Made by a program: the position numbers and the translations under genes. From Cellulosimicrobium cellulans (lineage in GTDB: Bacteria; Actinomycetota; Actinomycetes; Actinomycetales; Cellulomonadaceae): a stretch of DNA of 64,000 nt. Of this stretch, positions 55,873 to 64,000 are shown piece by piece (position 1 is the first letter of the stretch; every line of letters starts with the position of its first letter). The stretch spans positions 62,001-126,000 of the forward strand of contig NZ_JAMXST010000002.1 in NCBI RefSeq assembly GCF_024124905.1. Direction: 5' to 3'. Under the pieces are notes generated by a model. It ran no database searches and was not told where the DNA came from. It saw only the letters and a program-made list of their open reading frames with translations.

Positions 55873-55894
55873 GATGTCTTGATGTCGAGACATC
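55873..55894. promoter_or_regulatory. 22-bp palindrome upstream of sucC
   Basis: GATGTCT (55873-55879) and AGACATC (55888-55894) flank a core TCTTGATGTCGAGA that is symmetric except near the centre. It lies just downstream of a TACCCT hexamer (55860-55865) that may be the -10, 44 bp before the sucC start, hence near the transcription start. Likely operator for a central-metabolism regulator; identity unknown. Confidence 0.5.
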
Positions 55895-55937
55895 GGTCAT
55901 GCCGCACACGGCGCATCAGACGGAAGGACGCAGCAGG

Positions 55938-57107
55938 GTGGACCTGTTCGAATACCAGGCGCGCGACATCTTCGAGAAGCACGGCGTGCCCGTGCTGGGC
56001 GGGGTCGTCGCGACGACGCCCGAGGAGGCCCGCGCGGGCGCCGAGAAGCTCGGCGGCGGCACCGTGGTCGTCAAGGCCCAGGTGAAGACCGGCGGCCGCG
56101 GCAAGGCCGGCGGCGTCAAGCTCGCCCACTCGCCCGAGGAGACCGCCGAGAAGGCGTCCGAGATCCTCGGCATGGACATCAAGGGCCACACGGTCCACCG
56201 CGTCATGGTCGCCCAGGGCGCCAAGATCGCCGAGGAGTTCTACTTCTCGGTGCTCCTCGACCGGTCGAACCGCAACTACCTCGCCATGTGCTCCGTCGAG
56301 GGCGGCATGGAGATCGAGCAGCTCGCGGTGGAGCGCCCCGAGGCGCTCGCCAAGGTCGCCGTCGACCCGATCGTGGGCATCGACGAGGCCACGGCGCAGG
56401 AGATCGTCGACGCCGCCGGGTTCGCCGAGGACCTCAAGGCCCCGGTCGCGGCGGTCATCCGCAAGCTCTGGACCGTCTTCACGGCGGAGGACGCGACGCT
56501 CGTCGAGGTGAACCCGCTCGTCCGCACCGAGGACGGCTCGATCGTCGCGCTCGACGGCAAGGTCACGCTGGACGACAACGCCTCGGAGGTCCGTCACCCG
56601 GACCACGAGGCGCTGGAGGACAAGGAGTCGACCGACCCGCTCGAGGCGAAGGCCAAGGCGAACGGCCTCAACTACGTCAAGCTCGACGGCGAGGTCGGCA
56701 TCATCGGCAACGGCGCGGGGCTCGTCATGAGCACGCTCGACGTCGTCGCGTACGCGGGCGAGGCCCACGGCGGCGTGAAGCCCGCCAACTTCCTCGACAT
56801 CGGTGGCGGCGCCAACGCGCAGGTCATGGCGAACGGCCTCGACGTCATCCTCAACGACCCGCAGGTCAAGTCGGTGTTCGTCAACGTCTTCGGCGGCATC
56901 ACCGCGTGCGACGAGGTCGCCAAGGGCATCGTGGGCGCGCTCGAGATCCTCGGCGACGAGGCCTCCAAGCCGCTCGTCGTGCGCCTCGACGGCAACAACG
57001 TGGACCTCGGCCGCGCGATCCTGCGCGAGGCGAACCACCCGCTCGTGACCCTCGCCGAGACCATGGACGGCGGGGCCGACAAGGCTGCCGAGCTGGCCAA
57101 CGCCTGA
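55938..57107 (+). CDS. sucC: Succinyl-CoA synthetase beta subunit (ADP-forming), 389 aa
   Basis: Nucleotide-binding half of the TCA-cycle enzyme. ATP-grasp domain with [20 protein letters not shown] at the N-terminus, [21 protein letters not shown] and [13 protein letters not shown]. The ligase domain has [35 protein letters not shown] and [19 protein letters not shown] at 55938 gives the family-typical N-terminus and has GGAAGGA upstream; an in-frame ATG 13 codons earlier lacks conservation. Followed by sucD. Confidence 0.97.
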   Translation: MDLFEYQARDIFEKHGVPVLGGVVATTPEEARAGAEKLGGGTVVVKAQVKTGGRGKAGGVKLAHSPEETAEKASEILGMDIKGHTVHRVMVAQGAKIAEEFYFSVLLDRSNRNYLAMCSVEGGMEIEQLAVERPEALAKVAVDPIVGIDEATAQEIVDAAGFAEDLKAPVAAVIRKLWTVFTAEDATLVEVNPLVRTEDGSIVALDGKVTLDDNASEVRHPDHEALEDKESTDPLEAKAKANGLNYVKLDGEVGIIGNGAGLVMSTLDVVAYAGEAHGGVKPANFLDIGGGANAQVMANGLDVILNDPQVKSVFVNVFGGITACDEVAKGIVGALEILGDEASKPLVVRLDGNNVDLGRAILREANHPLVTLAETMDGGADKAAELANA

Positions 57108-57144
57108 TCGCCCGAAGACGCGGAAAGCTGAGACAGAGAACACC

Positions 57145-58035
57145 ATGTCGATCTACCTGAACTCCGACTCCAAGATCATCGTCCAGGGCATCACCGGCGG
57201 GATGGGTGCCAAGCACACCGCCCTCATGCTCGACTCGGGCGCGCAGATCGTCGGCGGCGTCAACGCCCGCAAGGCCGGCACGACCGTCACGCACAAGGAC
57301 CACGAGGGCAACGACGTCACGCTCCCCGTGTTCGGCACCGTGGCGGAGGCCATGGCCGAGACGGGCGCGAACGTGTCCGTCCTGTTCGTCCCGCCGGCGT
57401 TCACCAAGGACGCCGCGATCGAGGCCGTCGACGCCGAGATGCCGCTCATCGTCGTCATCACCGAGGGCGTCCCCGTCCAGGACACGGCCGAGGTCTGGGC
57501 CTACCTGCAGGGCAAGAAGACGCGCATGATCGGCCCGAACTGCCCCGGCATCATCACGCCGGGCGAGTCGCTCGCCGGCATCACCCCGCACACCATCACG
57601 GGCAAGGGCCCGGTCGGTCTCGTGTCGAAGTCGGGCACGCTGACCTACCAGATGATGTACGAGCTCAAGGACCTCGGGTTCTCGACCGCCATCGGCATCG
57701 GCGGCGACCCGATCGTGGGCACCACGCACATCGACGCGCTCGAGGCGTTCGAGAACGACCCCGAGACCAAGGCGATCGTCATGATCGGCGAGATCGGCGG
57801 CGACGCCGAGGAGCGCGCAGCGGCCTACATCAAGGACCACGTCACCAAGCCGGTCGTCGGCTACGTCGCGGGCTTCACCGCCCCCGAGGGCAAGACGATG
57901 GGCCACGCCGGCGCGATCGTCTCCGGGTCCGCGGGCACCGCGCAGGCCAAGAAGGAGGCCCTCGAGGCCGTCGGCGTCAAGGTCGGCAAGACGCCGTCCG
58001 AGACCGCCGCGCTCCTGCGCGAGGTCCTCGCCTGA
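57145..58035 (+). CDS. sucD: Succinyl-CoA synthetase alpha subunit, 296 aa
   Basis: CoA-binding subunit that carries the phospho-His. CoA-site [91 protein letters not shown] and the catalytic His in [25 protein letters not shown] are present. 37 nt after sucC, sharing its transcript. A strong terminator follows. Confidence 0.97.
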   Translation: MSIYLNSDSKIIVQGITGGMGAKHTALMLDSGAQIVGGVNARKAGTTVTHKDHEGNDVTLPVFGTVAEAMAETGANVSVLFVPPAFTKDAAIEAVDAEMPLIVVITEGVPVQDTAEVWAYLQGKKTRMIGPNCPGIITPGESLAGITPHTITGKGPVGLVSKSGTLTYQMMYELKDLGFSTAIGIGGDPIVGTTHIDALEAFENDPETKAIVMIGEIGGDAEERAAAYIKDHVTKPVVGYVAGFTAPEGKTMGHAGAIVSGSAGTAQAKKEALEAVGVKVGKTPSETAALLREVLA

Positions 58036-58072
58036 CGCTGGACCCGCCGGACCCGCGACCCGGGTCCACGCA

Positions 58073-58114
58073 CACGACGCCCCGTGACCGCTCCGCCGGC
58101 CGCGGGGCGTCGTG
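58073..58114. terminator. Hairpin terminator after sucD
   Basis: Perfect 12-bp arms (58073-58084 CACGACGCCCCG with 58103-58114) and 18-nt loop, in the gap between convergent sucD and acyltransferase genes. Confidence 0.75.
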
Positions 58115-58155
58115 CGTCCGGCGTCGTGGTCCGCGCGCGTGCCGGAGATCGCGCG

Positions 58156-59214
58156 TCAGGCGGCGGGGTCGCGGTCCGCGCTCGGGACGGTGGGCGCCCC
58201 CGACGCCGCGAGCCACGCGTCGAGGCGCACCCACTGCGCGTAGAGCCACGCGGCGCGCTCCTCGTCGCCCGCCGGGAGCGCCTCGCGGGGCGTCGCCCAG
58301 ATCTTGAGCGTGAGGCGCTTGTCCATCGGCAGCTCGCGCCAGATGTCGCGCACCGTGACCAGGCGCTCGAGGCCCGTGTGCGCGACGACCGCCACGCCCG
58401 TCGTCGGCGTCGCGTCGAGCGCGGCGAGGAACCCGCCGACGTGCGGCGCCATGACGTGCGGCATCCCCTCCGCGAGCACGGCGAGGTCCTCCTCGCCGGA
58501 GGCGCGCAGCGCGGTGATCCGGGCGTCGCGGCGGCGCGGCGTGACGTTCCCGCCCTCGGGGAAGAGGAGGACGGCGGAGTCCGGCGCGAGGTCCGTCGCG
58601 AGCGCGGCGACCGCCTCGCTGCCGGACGGCGCGCCGTGCGGCCGCCGCGAGCGCGGCACCACGAAGTACGCCGGGACGCGGTGGAGCAGGACGTCGATCG
58701 CGGGGTCCCACTGGAGCGTGTCCTTGAGCACGACGCGCGGCTCGCGTCCCGCCGCGTTGACGATGCGGTCCATGAGGACGAACGAGTCGCCGGGCCCGGC
58801 GTGGCGGCTCACCACGAGCACCGGGGCCCCGTCGAGCCCGTCGGCCTCGCTGAGGTCGACGTCGATCCGCAGGCGCAGCGTCCAGCGCACCTGCCAGAAC
58901 AGCACCGAGAGCATCCGGCCGGCGAGGCGCACGTGCGCGCGCCGGAAGGCGGGCCGGTGCAGCGCCCAGCCGAAGCCGGAGCCCACCCAGAGCCCGAACA
59001 GCGCCAGGACCGCGACCGCGTCCCAGACGACGTAGAAGCTCGCGACCCAGAGGACGCGCGGCGCGCGCAGGCGACCGGGCAGCGCCCAGCTCACGATGCC
59101 GCCGACGAGCAGGACGAGCATGAGGCTCGTCGGGACGAGCAGGACCGCGAGGACGACGACGGCCGGCGCGAGCAGCAGCCGGCGGACCCAGCGCGGCGGG
59201 GGCGCGACGTTCAC
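58156..59214 (-). CDS. PlsC-like 1-acyl-glycerophosphate acyltransferase family protein, 352 aa
   Basis: Two to three N-terminal helices (LLLAPAVVVLAVLLVPTSLMLVLLVGGIVSW and VLWVASFYVVWDAVAVLALFGLWVG), then an acyltransferase domain with the HX4D catalytic motif SRHAGPGDSFVLMDRI and the substrate-binding FPEGGNVTPRRR. It is longer than PlsC (about 240 aa). The GTG start overlaps the patatin stop (GTGA), so a phospholipase-acyltransferase pair is made from one message. Could remodel membrane phospholipids or make complex lipids. Confidence 0.85.
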   Translation of the reverse strand: MNVAPPPRWVRRLLLAPAVVVLAVLLVPTSLMLVLLVGGIVSWALPGRLRAPRVLWVASFYVVWDAVAVLALFGLWVGSGFGWALHRPAFRRAHVRLAGRMLSVLFWQVRWTLRLRIDVDLSEADGLDGAPVLVVSRHAGPGDSFVLMDRIVNAAGREPRVVLKDTLQWDPAIDVLLHRVPAYFVVPRSRRPHGAPSGSEAVAALATDLAPDSAVLLFPEGGNVTPRRRDARITALRASGEEDLAVLAEGMPHVMAPHVGGFLAALDATPTTGVAVVAHTGLERLVTVRDIWRELPMDKRLTLKIWATPREALPAGDEERAAWLYAQWVRLDAWLAASGAPTVPSADRDPAA

Positions 59215-60056
59215 GCGTCGCCCCCCAGCTCCTCCAGGTAGCGGCGCGCCGCCGCGTACGACGAGGCGGCGCGCGCTCGGGTCGTGTCGAGCCGGCGCGA
59301 CGACGAGAGCCGGTCGTCGCCGGGCAGCGGCCCGCCGCTGGGCAGGACGTGGACGGTCACGTCGTCGGGGACCTCGGCGAGCTCGCGCGCGAACCGGTGC
59401 CGCCGGGAGATCTCGAACGTCACCTTCGCGACCTCGACCGCGGTCCGCGGCGGCCGCAACGGCTCCTCGATCCGCCCGACCTGGAGCACCCAGACCGTCC
59501 GTGCGCCGCGGCGCACCGCCTCGCCCAGCGGGATCGAGGAGACCACCCCGCCGTCCACGTAGTGCTCGTCGCCGATGCGCGTGGGCGGCAGCGCGCCCGG
59601 GACGGACGCCGAGGCGAGCACGGCGTCGACCAACGGACCCTCGCTGAACCAGCGCTCCGCCGCGCGCTCGATCGACGCCGCGGCGACGACGAGGGGCACG
59701 GCGAGGTCGGCGAACGTCGTGCGCTCGCCGAGCACCTGGCGCAACAGCGCGCGCAGGGGAGCCGGGCTGGCGAGGTGGGTGCGCGTCGTCGCGAGCCGGT
59801 GCACCTGCCGGTACCACGCCTCGCCGTAGACCTGCGCGGCTGCGGGCGACGACCAGGCGGACTCGAGGCGAGGGACGACCGCGGGCGTCGGGTCCGCCGC
59901 GAGGGCCGCCCCGTTGATCGCACCGATCGACGTCCCGACCACCAGGTCGGGCGTGATGCCGCGTTCCAGCAGCGCACGCAGCATGCCGATCTGGACGGCG
60001 CCCCGGACCCCGCCCCCACCCAGGACGAACGCGGTCGGGGCGGGCGGCGTCGTCAT
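59211..60056 (-). CDS. Patatin-like phospholipase, 281 aa
   Basis: RssA-type bacterial patatin. Oxyanion hole LGGGGVRGAVQIGML (residues 12-26), nucleophile elbow VVGTSIGAINGAAL with catalytic Ser, and catalytic Asp in YVDGGVVSSIPLGEAV, giving the Ser-Asp dyad. Length is normal. Coupled by overlap to the acyltransferase. Divergent from DUF6350/PerM. Together with the downstream gene it may run a deacylation-reacylation cycle (inference). Confidence 0.9.
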   Translation of the reverse strand: MTTPPAPTAFVLGGGGVRGAVQIGMLRALLERGITPDLVVGTSIGAINGAALAADPTPAVVPRLESAWSSPAAAQVYGEAWYRQVHRLATTRTHLASPAPLRALLRQVLGERTTFADLAVPLVVAAASIERAAERWFSEGPLVDAVLASASVPGALPPTRIGDEHYVDGGVVSSIPLGEAVRRGARTVWVLQVGRIEEPLRPPRTAVEVAKVTFEISRRHRFARELAEVPDDVTVHVLPSGGPLPGDDRLSSSRRLDTTRARAASSYAAARRYLEELGGDA

Positions 60057-60128
60057 GGACCGATCGTAGGCGCGGGTAGGCTGGCGCGCCGGGGCGAATG
60101 CCGCAGACCGACCACTCGATCGACGACG

Positions 60129-61400
60129 ATGGGCACCATGAGCACCACCAGCACGACGCGTGGTGCGCGCACGCGCACCGTGGACGGCAGCCCGGCCCCC
60201 GCACCGGTCGTGGTCCGGCGCGGGCCCTCGGGAGTGCTCGCCGCGCTCCAGGCGCTCGCGCTGTCGCTCGCCGTCGTGGTGCTCCCCGGCGTCGTCGCCT
60301 TCCTCGCGTCGTCCACCGGGTCCCCCGAGGGCTCCGGGTGGGGGCAGTCGGTGACGATCGCCGCGGGATTCTGGCTCCTCGGGCACGGGGTCCCGCTCGT
60401 CGCGAGCGGGACGACGGTCACGCTGGTGCCGCTCGGACTCACCGCCCTCGCGCTGTTCTGCTGCTTCGCGTCTGCCCGACGATCCGCGCACACGACCCTG
60501 TCCGCCTGGGTCGCGGGCACCGTGACCTATGCCCTCGCGACGCTCGGCGTCGCGCTGCTCGCCGGGTCGACGCCCCCGTGGGGTCTCGGCGTCGCGGTCG
60601 TCGGGGGCGCCGTCGTCGGCGGGCTCGGCCTGGGCGCCGGGATCCTCGCACGACCCGACGCGCCCCTCGTCGGCGACCTCACGCAGCGGCTCGACCGGTG
60701 GCTCCCGCCGTCGGTACGACTGGGCCTGCGCGGCGGCCTGCTCGGCACGAGCCTGCTGGCCGGAGTCTCCGCCGTCGTCGTCGGGGCGTGGCTGGTGGCC
60801 GGGCGTGCGACGTCGGGCGACATCGTCGCCGGGCTCGTGCCCGGGACCGTCGGTGGCATCGTCCTGGCGCTCGCGCAGCTCGCCGTCCTGCCGAACGTCG
60901 TGGCCTGGGCCGGGGCGTGGCTCGTCGGGCCGGGCTTCGCCGTCGGCGAGGGCAGCACGTTCGCCCCGACCGGCTCCGAGCCCGGCGCGCTGCCGGCGAT
61001 CCCGCTGCTCGGCGCCTTGCCCGGCGACGACTGGACCAACCCGCTGACGCCGTGGGTGCCGGCCGTCGTCGTCGCGCTCGGCGTGGTGGTCGGGGCCTTC
61101 GTGTGGCGCCGCCTGCGCGACGTGACAGGCACCCACCCGGACGACGACGTCCGGTGGCTCGACGTGGGCCTCGCCCTGGGCGGGGTCGCGCTCGGCGCGG
61201 GACTGCTCGTCGGGGCGGTGAGCTGGCTCGCGGGCGGCGCGGTCGGGCCCGGGCGGCTCGAGGTCGTCGGTGCCGACGCGCTCGTCGTCGGAGCCCTCGC
61301 GGCGGCGGAGATCGGCGGCGGCGCCGCGCTCGCGGTCCTCTGGGCGCGGCTCAACGTCCTGGGCCGCCACCACGGCGCCCCCCTCGACGACGAGCCCTGA
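60129..61400 (+). CDS. DUF6350/PerM-type multi-spanning membrane protein, 423 aa
   Basis: Ten or so helices, Ala/Gly/Val-rich. The N-terminal block LAALQALALSLAVVVLPGVVAFLAS and WLLGHGVPL...LVPLGLTALALFCC fit DUF6350, the family of mycobacterial PerM, a cell-division-associated membrane protein. Its place near pcrA and sucCD matches the mycobacterial order uvrD1-sucC-sucD-perM-purN-purH. Here purN does not follow; instead the stop codon is 4 bp from a repeat array. ATG at 60129 or 60138. Confidence 0.8.
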   Translation: MGTMSTTSTTRGARTRTVDGSPAPAPVVVRRGPSGVLAALQALALSLAVVVLPGVVAFLASSTGSPEGSGWGQSVTIAAGFWLLGHGVPLVASGTTVTLVPLGLTALALFCCFASARRSAHTTLSAWVAGTVTYALATLGVALLAGSTPPWGLGVAVVGGAVVGGLGLGAGILARPDAPLVGDLTQRLDRWLPPSVRLGLRGGLLGTSLLAGVSAVVVGAWLVAGRATSGDIVAGLVPGTVGGIVLALAQLAVLPNVVAWAGAWLVGPGFAVGEGSTFAPTGSEPGALPAIPLLGALPGDDWTNPLTPWVPAVVVALGVVVGAFVWRRLRDVTGTHPDDDVRWLDVGLALGGVALGAGLLVGAVSWLAGGAVGPGRLEVVGADALVVGALAAAEIGGGAALAVLWARLNVLGRHHGAPLDDEP

Positions 61401-61404
61401 CGCC

Positions 61405-61480
61405 GAGGTAGAGCCCCGGTCCGCCGAGGTAGAGCCATGGTCGGCGAGGTAGAGCTGTGGTCCGGTGAGGTGGCATGGTC
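61405..61480 (+). repeat. Array of four GAGGTAGAGCC repeats, forward
   Basis: Copies start at 61405, 61426, 61446 and (degenerate) 61467, i.e. every 20-21 bp. The consensus is GAGGTAGAGCCATGGTC with a 3-4 bp spacer. It begins 5 bp after the DUF6350 stop codon. Confidence 0.85.
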
Positions 61481-61802
61481 GGGTCTCAAGCCCGCGGGGT
61501 CAGGTCCGCGGTGGGGGTGGGCTCGGTGCTCGGGGCTGCGGCGCCGTCACCCTGGTCTGTCGGGCGTGGGTTCTAGGAGCGCCGCTCTGACGCCCCTTCG
61601 CATCCGAGCCCACCCCCACCGCTCGGCGGTCGGCCCACCGTGGCTCGGTGATCGGCCGACCAGGTGGTCCTGGCAGCCTGACCAGGCGACCTTGGCTCGT
61701 CAGCCCCCATGTCGGGCCGAGACGACCTGCTCGGCGTGGCGCCGTGCGGCCCGGGCGACCTCGCGACGGCACGGGGCGACGTCGCGAGGAACAGGTCGAG
61801 TC

Positions 61803-61836
61803 GCGACCCACGACCCACGACCCACGACCCACGACC
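61803..61836. repeat. Tandem 7-bp repeat (CACGACC)
   Basis: About five consecutive copies of CACGACC, a simple-sequence repeat likely to vary in number between strains. Confidence 0.8.
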
Positions 61837-62010
61837 CGCAGCTGCAGCGGCTGCGCCGCGGCGCAGTCGCGCAGTGGCGCCCGAGAGGCGCGCGACGGAC
61901 GGTGCTGCGTGGTGTCACGCGGCAAGCGGACGCAGCAACGGGAACGTGTCGGCGAGACCGGCACCGCGGGCGGTCGCCCGGGTGAGGGACGACCAGGGTG
62001 AGACGACGTA

Positions 62011-62110
62011 GGGCGGGGTGGGTGGTGGTGCCGCGTCGTGGTCGGGCCTGGCGGGAGCCGCGAGGAACGAGCGGCGGATGGTAGACGCGGCACCACCACC
62101 CACCCCGCCC
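62011..62110. repeat. 27-bp perfect inverted repeat
   Basis: Arms 62011-62037 and 62084-62110 match at all 27 positions around a 46-nt loop. The arms are G-rich/C-rich with GGTGGTGGTG. Would form a long hairpin if transcribed. Confidence 0.9.
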
Positions 62111-62141
62111 CCCAAGGTGACCAGACCGCCGTCGGGCACGA

Positions 62142-62219
62142 AACCAGGCCTCTACCTGGGCTGACCACGCCTCTACCTCGCGTGACCGTGGCTCTACCTC
62201 GTGACCACGGTTCTGCCTC
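62142..62219 (-). repeat. Array of four GAGGTAGAGCC repeats, reverse
   Basis: Reverse-complement copies begin at 62142, 62163, 62184 and 62203 (19-21 bp apart). Same motif as the array at 61405-61480 in opposite orientation, 30 bp before the MFS stop. Confidence 0.85.
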
Positions 62220-62248
62220 GGCCGCGCGAGGGTTCGGGCTCGGGAGGT

Positions 62249-63739
62249 TCAGGCGGTCGGTGACGTGATCGCGGGCTTGCCCTCGGCGGGGGCTGCGGCG
62301 GCGGGGTCGGTGAAGGCCTGGCGCGGGACGACGACGAGCAGGAGGACGGCGGCGACGAGCGCCGTCGTGCCGCACACGACCCAGACGGTGACGTACCCGC
62401 CGAACGAGCCGGCCGTGCCCTCCGTGGCGCCGCCCTGGAGCGCGGCGCCCGCGAGCGCGATGCCGAAGACGCACGACGCGATCGCCCCGCCGACGGTCTT
62501 CACGGAGTTCGTGAGGCCGGTGGCGACGCCGGTGAGCGTCGGGGGAGCCGCGGCGGCAGCCGCCGCGGGCAGCGCCGCCACGAGCGCGCCGGAGCCGAGC
62601 CCGACGATCACCATGTTGGTGAGCACGTTCGCGTACGTCCCGTGGAACGGCAGGAAGAGCAGGAAGCCGACGCCCACGAGGGTGGACGCGCCGACCAGGG
62701 TGAGGCGCGGCGTCGCGCGGCGGGCGACGCGGGGATAGGACAGCGCGCCGACGATCATGCCGATCAGGTAGACGCCGATGAGCAGGGACGTCTGGAAGCC
62801 GGTCGTGCCGAGCCCGTACCCGTGCTCGGCGGGGTCGGTGCGGGCGAACGTGGACAGCGGCGCCTGGGCGCCCAGCACGGAGACGCCGAACAGGCCGGCG
62901 GTGAGGAACACCGGGCCGAGCGCGGGGGAGCGGAACATGCGCACGTCGACGAGCGGGTCGTCCTGGCGCAGCTCCCACCGGGCGAACGGCCACAGCAACG
63001 CGGCGCCGAGCAGCACGACCGCCCAGGGTGCGACCGCGGCGACGCCCTCGAGGCGCAGCAGGCTGAGGCCGCCGGTCAGAGCGAGGAGCGCGAGCGAGAC
63101 GAGCACGAGGCCGACGGTGTCGAAGCGCCCGCCCGCGGGGTCGGGCGACTCCTGCACGCCGAGCAGCACGACGACGAAGCACACGACGACGAGCAGCGCC
63201 GGGACGAGGAGCACGACGCGCAGCGGCAGCGCATCGACCAGCGCCCCGCCCGCGAGCGCGCCGACGATCGCGCCGGTCTCCAGCGCCGCGACGAGGACGC
63301 CCGCGGCCCGCGCGGTGACGGCCGCGGGGTTCGCCAGGCGTCGGGCGCGCGACCAGACGAGCGCGATCTCCAGCGGCAGCCACACGACGTAGAACCCCTG
63401 CACGGCCCACGCCACGAGGAACACCGCGAACGAGTCGGTGAACGGCAGGACGAGCGACGCGGCCGCGGTGACCGCCGTCGACCACAGGAGGATGCGGCGG
63501 TGGCCGACCATGTCGCCGAGCTTGGCCAGCGCGGGCACGACGAGTGCGGACAGCATGAGCTGCGAGCCCTCGAGCCAGTTCACGTCGGCGTCGTGCACGC
63601 CGAGGTGCCGCGCGATGTCCGTGAGCATCGGCGTGTAGTAGCCCTGGAGGACGCCGCTCGTCAGCTCGACGAAGGCGAGGAACCCGACGACGCCGGCGAG
63701 GGTCGAACCCGCGAGGCGCCCGGTGAGCGAGCGAGCCAT
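62249..63739 (-). CDS. MFS drug/proton antiporter, DHA2-like 14-helix type, 496 aa
   Basis: Fourteen predicted helices. Motif A-like LAKLGDMVGHRRILLW lies between helices 2 and 3, and GVLVAALETGAIVGALAGGALVD (motif C-like, Gly-rich) is in helix 5. A soluble link GVQESPDPAGGRFDTVG separates the halves. Typical exporter of drugs or cationic compounds; substrate unknown. The C-terminal tail is Ala/Pro-rich. It is downstream of, and in the same direction as, the M20 peptidase gene at the window edge. Confidence 0.88.
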   Translation of the reverse strand: MARSLTGRLAGSTLAGVVGFLAFVELTSGVLQGYYTPMLTDIARHLGVHDADVNWLEGSQLMLSALVVPALAKLGDMVGHRRILLWSTAVTAAASLVLPFTDSFAVFLVAWAVQGFYVVWLPLEIALVWSRARRLANPAAVTARAAGVLVAALETGAIVGALAGGALVDALPLRVVLLVPALLVVVCFVVVLLGVQESPDPAGGRFDTVGLVLVSLALLALTGGLSLLRLEGVAAVAPWAVVLLGAALLWPFARWELRQDDPLVDVRMFRSPALGPVFLTAGLFGVSVLGAQAPLSTFARTDPAEHGYGLGTTGFQTSLLIGVYLIGMIVGALSYPRVARRATPRLTLVGASTLVGVGFLLFLPFHGTYANVLTNMVIVGLGSGALVAALPAAAAAAAPPTLTGVATGLTNSVKTVGGAIASCVFGIALAGAALQGGATEGTAGSFGGYVTVWVVCGTTALVAAVLLLVVVPRQAFTDPAAAAPAEGKPAITSPTA

Positions 63740-63796
63740 CGCTGCTCCTTTGCGTGGGGAGGCGCGCGTCGTCGCGCGCTCCGGAGGTGGGGAGCG

Positions 63797-64000
63797 TCAG
63801 GGTAGCCGCTCGAGGAGCGCGCGGTGGAACCGCTCGCCCCGCGCGAGCTCGGCGACCTCGACGCGCTCGTCGACGCCGTGGATGGTGGCGCGCAGCTCGG
63901 CGGACATCGCGAGCGGCGCGAACCGGTACACGGCGGGCGAGAACCGGTGGAAGTGCCGCGCGTCGGTCGCCTGCATCGTGATGTACGGGGCGGGGAGCGC
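63797..64000 (-). CDS. M20 family metallopeptidase, C-terminal 67 residues (partial)
   Basis: Open frame entering from the right edge, stop at 63797-63799. The residues ITMQATDARHFHRFSPAVYRFAPL and the IHGVDERVEV end block match the terminal catalytic-domain segment of M20/M25/M40 peptidases (ArgE/DapE relatives), where the Asp and His help bind zinc. The 5' part lies outside the window, so activity and exact type cannot be judged. Confidence 0.82.
   Translation of the reverse strand, partial: ALPAPYITMQATDARHFHRFSPAVYRFAPLAMSAELRATIHGVDERVEVAELARGERFHRALLERLP

Larger units (their letters stand above)
61405..62219. other. Non-coding palindrome-rich island between convergent DUF6350 and MFS genes
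   Basis: About 815 bp with no credible gene: ORFs here are Arg/Pro-rich frame shadows without domains, starts or ribosome-binding sites. It is framed by opposing arrays of the same 17-bp motif. Inside are a 19-bp perfect inverted repeat (61508-61526 with 61604-61622), the CAGGTGGTCCTG motif (61661-61672) and tandem CACGACC units at 61803-61836. A 16-bp palindrome CTGCGCCGCGGCGCAG and a 27-bp perfect inverted repeat (62011-62037 with 62084-62110) follow. It may be a non-autonomous mobile element, a remnant, or a cluster of extragenic palindromes. Confidence 0.6.

Noticed and set aside
61405-61480. Possible CRISPR array
   Set aside because: Repeat-plus-spacer period is only ~20 bp with 3-4 bp spacers, and no cas genes are present.
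61437-61985. ORFs of 100-180 codons in the repeat island on both strands
   Set aside because: Arg/Pro-rich, no domain, no ribosome-binding site, and they run through tandem and inverted repeats; treated as non-coding.

Overview
The window is very GC-rich (by eye above 70 %) with almost every third codon position G or C, many GTG starts, ATGA/GTGA gene overlaps and an actinobacterial gene set (GuaB3, PerM/DUF6350, MoeZ, phosphoketolase, NirA-type sulfite reductase). It reads as ordinary chromosome of a member of the Micrococcales, most likely Cellulosimicrobium, Cellulomonas or a Promicromonosporaceae relative. The genus is an inference from gene content. I saw no rRNA, tRNA, CRISPR array, prophage or insertion sequence with a transposase.

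Layout. 1-5 kb: an exported FAD amine oxidase divergent from an exported RidA protein, a MurA-like enzyme carrying an N-terminal XRE helix-turn-helix, and a DEDD exonuclease. 5-11.5 kb: guaB3, two GNAT acetyltransferases, succinate-semialdehyde dehydrogenase, a YdcF protein and a DUF4031/HD protein. 11.5-17.5 kb: a tightly overlapped phosphoketolase - phosphate acetyltransferase - acetate kinase operon. 17.7-23.4 kb: SURF1, a DUF559/AbiEi-type gene bracketed by palindromic repeats, and a heterodimeric ABC exporter whose two ATPase halves are degenerate in complementary ways. 23.5-28.7 kb: thiamine genes (MoeZ/ThiF, thiG, thiS, thiO, thiE) with a TPP riboswitch in the thiO leader. 28.7-31.5 kb: guaA and a GT4 glycosyltransferase. 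31.7-37.2 kb: a PspC-type envelope-stress module (two membrane proteins, PspC histidine kinase, LuxR-type regulator).

37.3-45.7 kb: a GT-C membrane glycosyltransferase, then the assimilatory sulfate-reduction operon sir-cysH-cysD-cysN-cysG. The operon is preceded by a 28-codon cysteine-rich leader peptide gene and an IscR/Rrf2-like palindrome in its promoter. 45.7-54 kb: small membrane proteins, a PadR regulator with its hydrolase, pcrA, DUF6518 and DUF5996 proteins, and a two-gene HTH/Clp-N module with a double-palindrome promoter. 54-64 kb: an OmpA lipoprotein, sucCD, an acyltransferase/patatin pair, DUF6350/PerM, an 850-bp non-coding palindrome-rich island, an MFS exporter and the C-terminus of an M20 peptidase.

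The most unusual features are non-coding. Two arrays of a ~20-bp-period motif (GAGGTAGAGCC) face each other around the 61.4-62.2 kb island, in the place where purN normally follows PerM. A related motif (GAGATCGACCC) brackets the DUF559 gene. Perfect inverted repeats of 17 to 27 bp sit between genes and, once, inside the end of thiO. Several genes appear to be leaderless, with a TANNNT hexamer 6-7 nt before the start codon.
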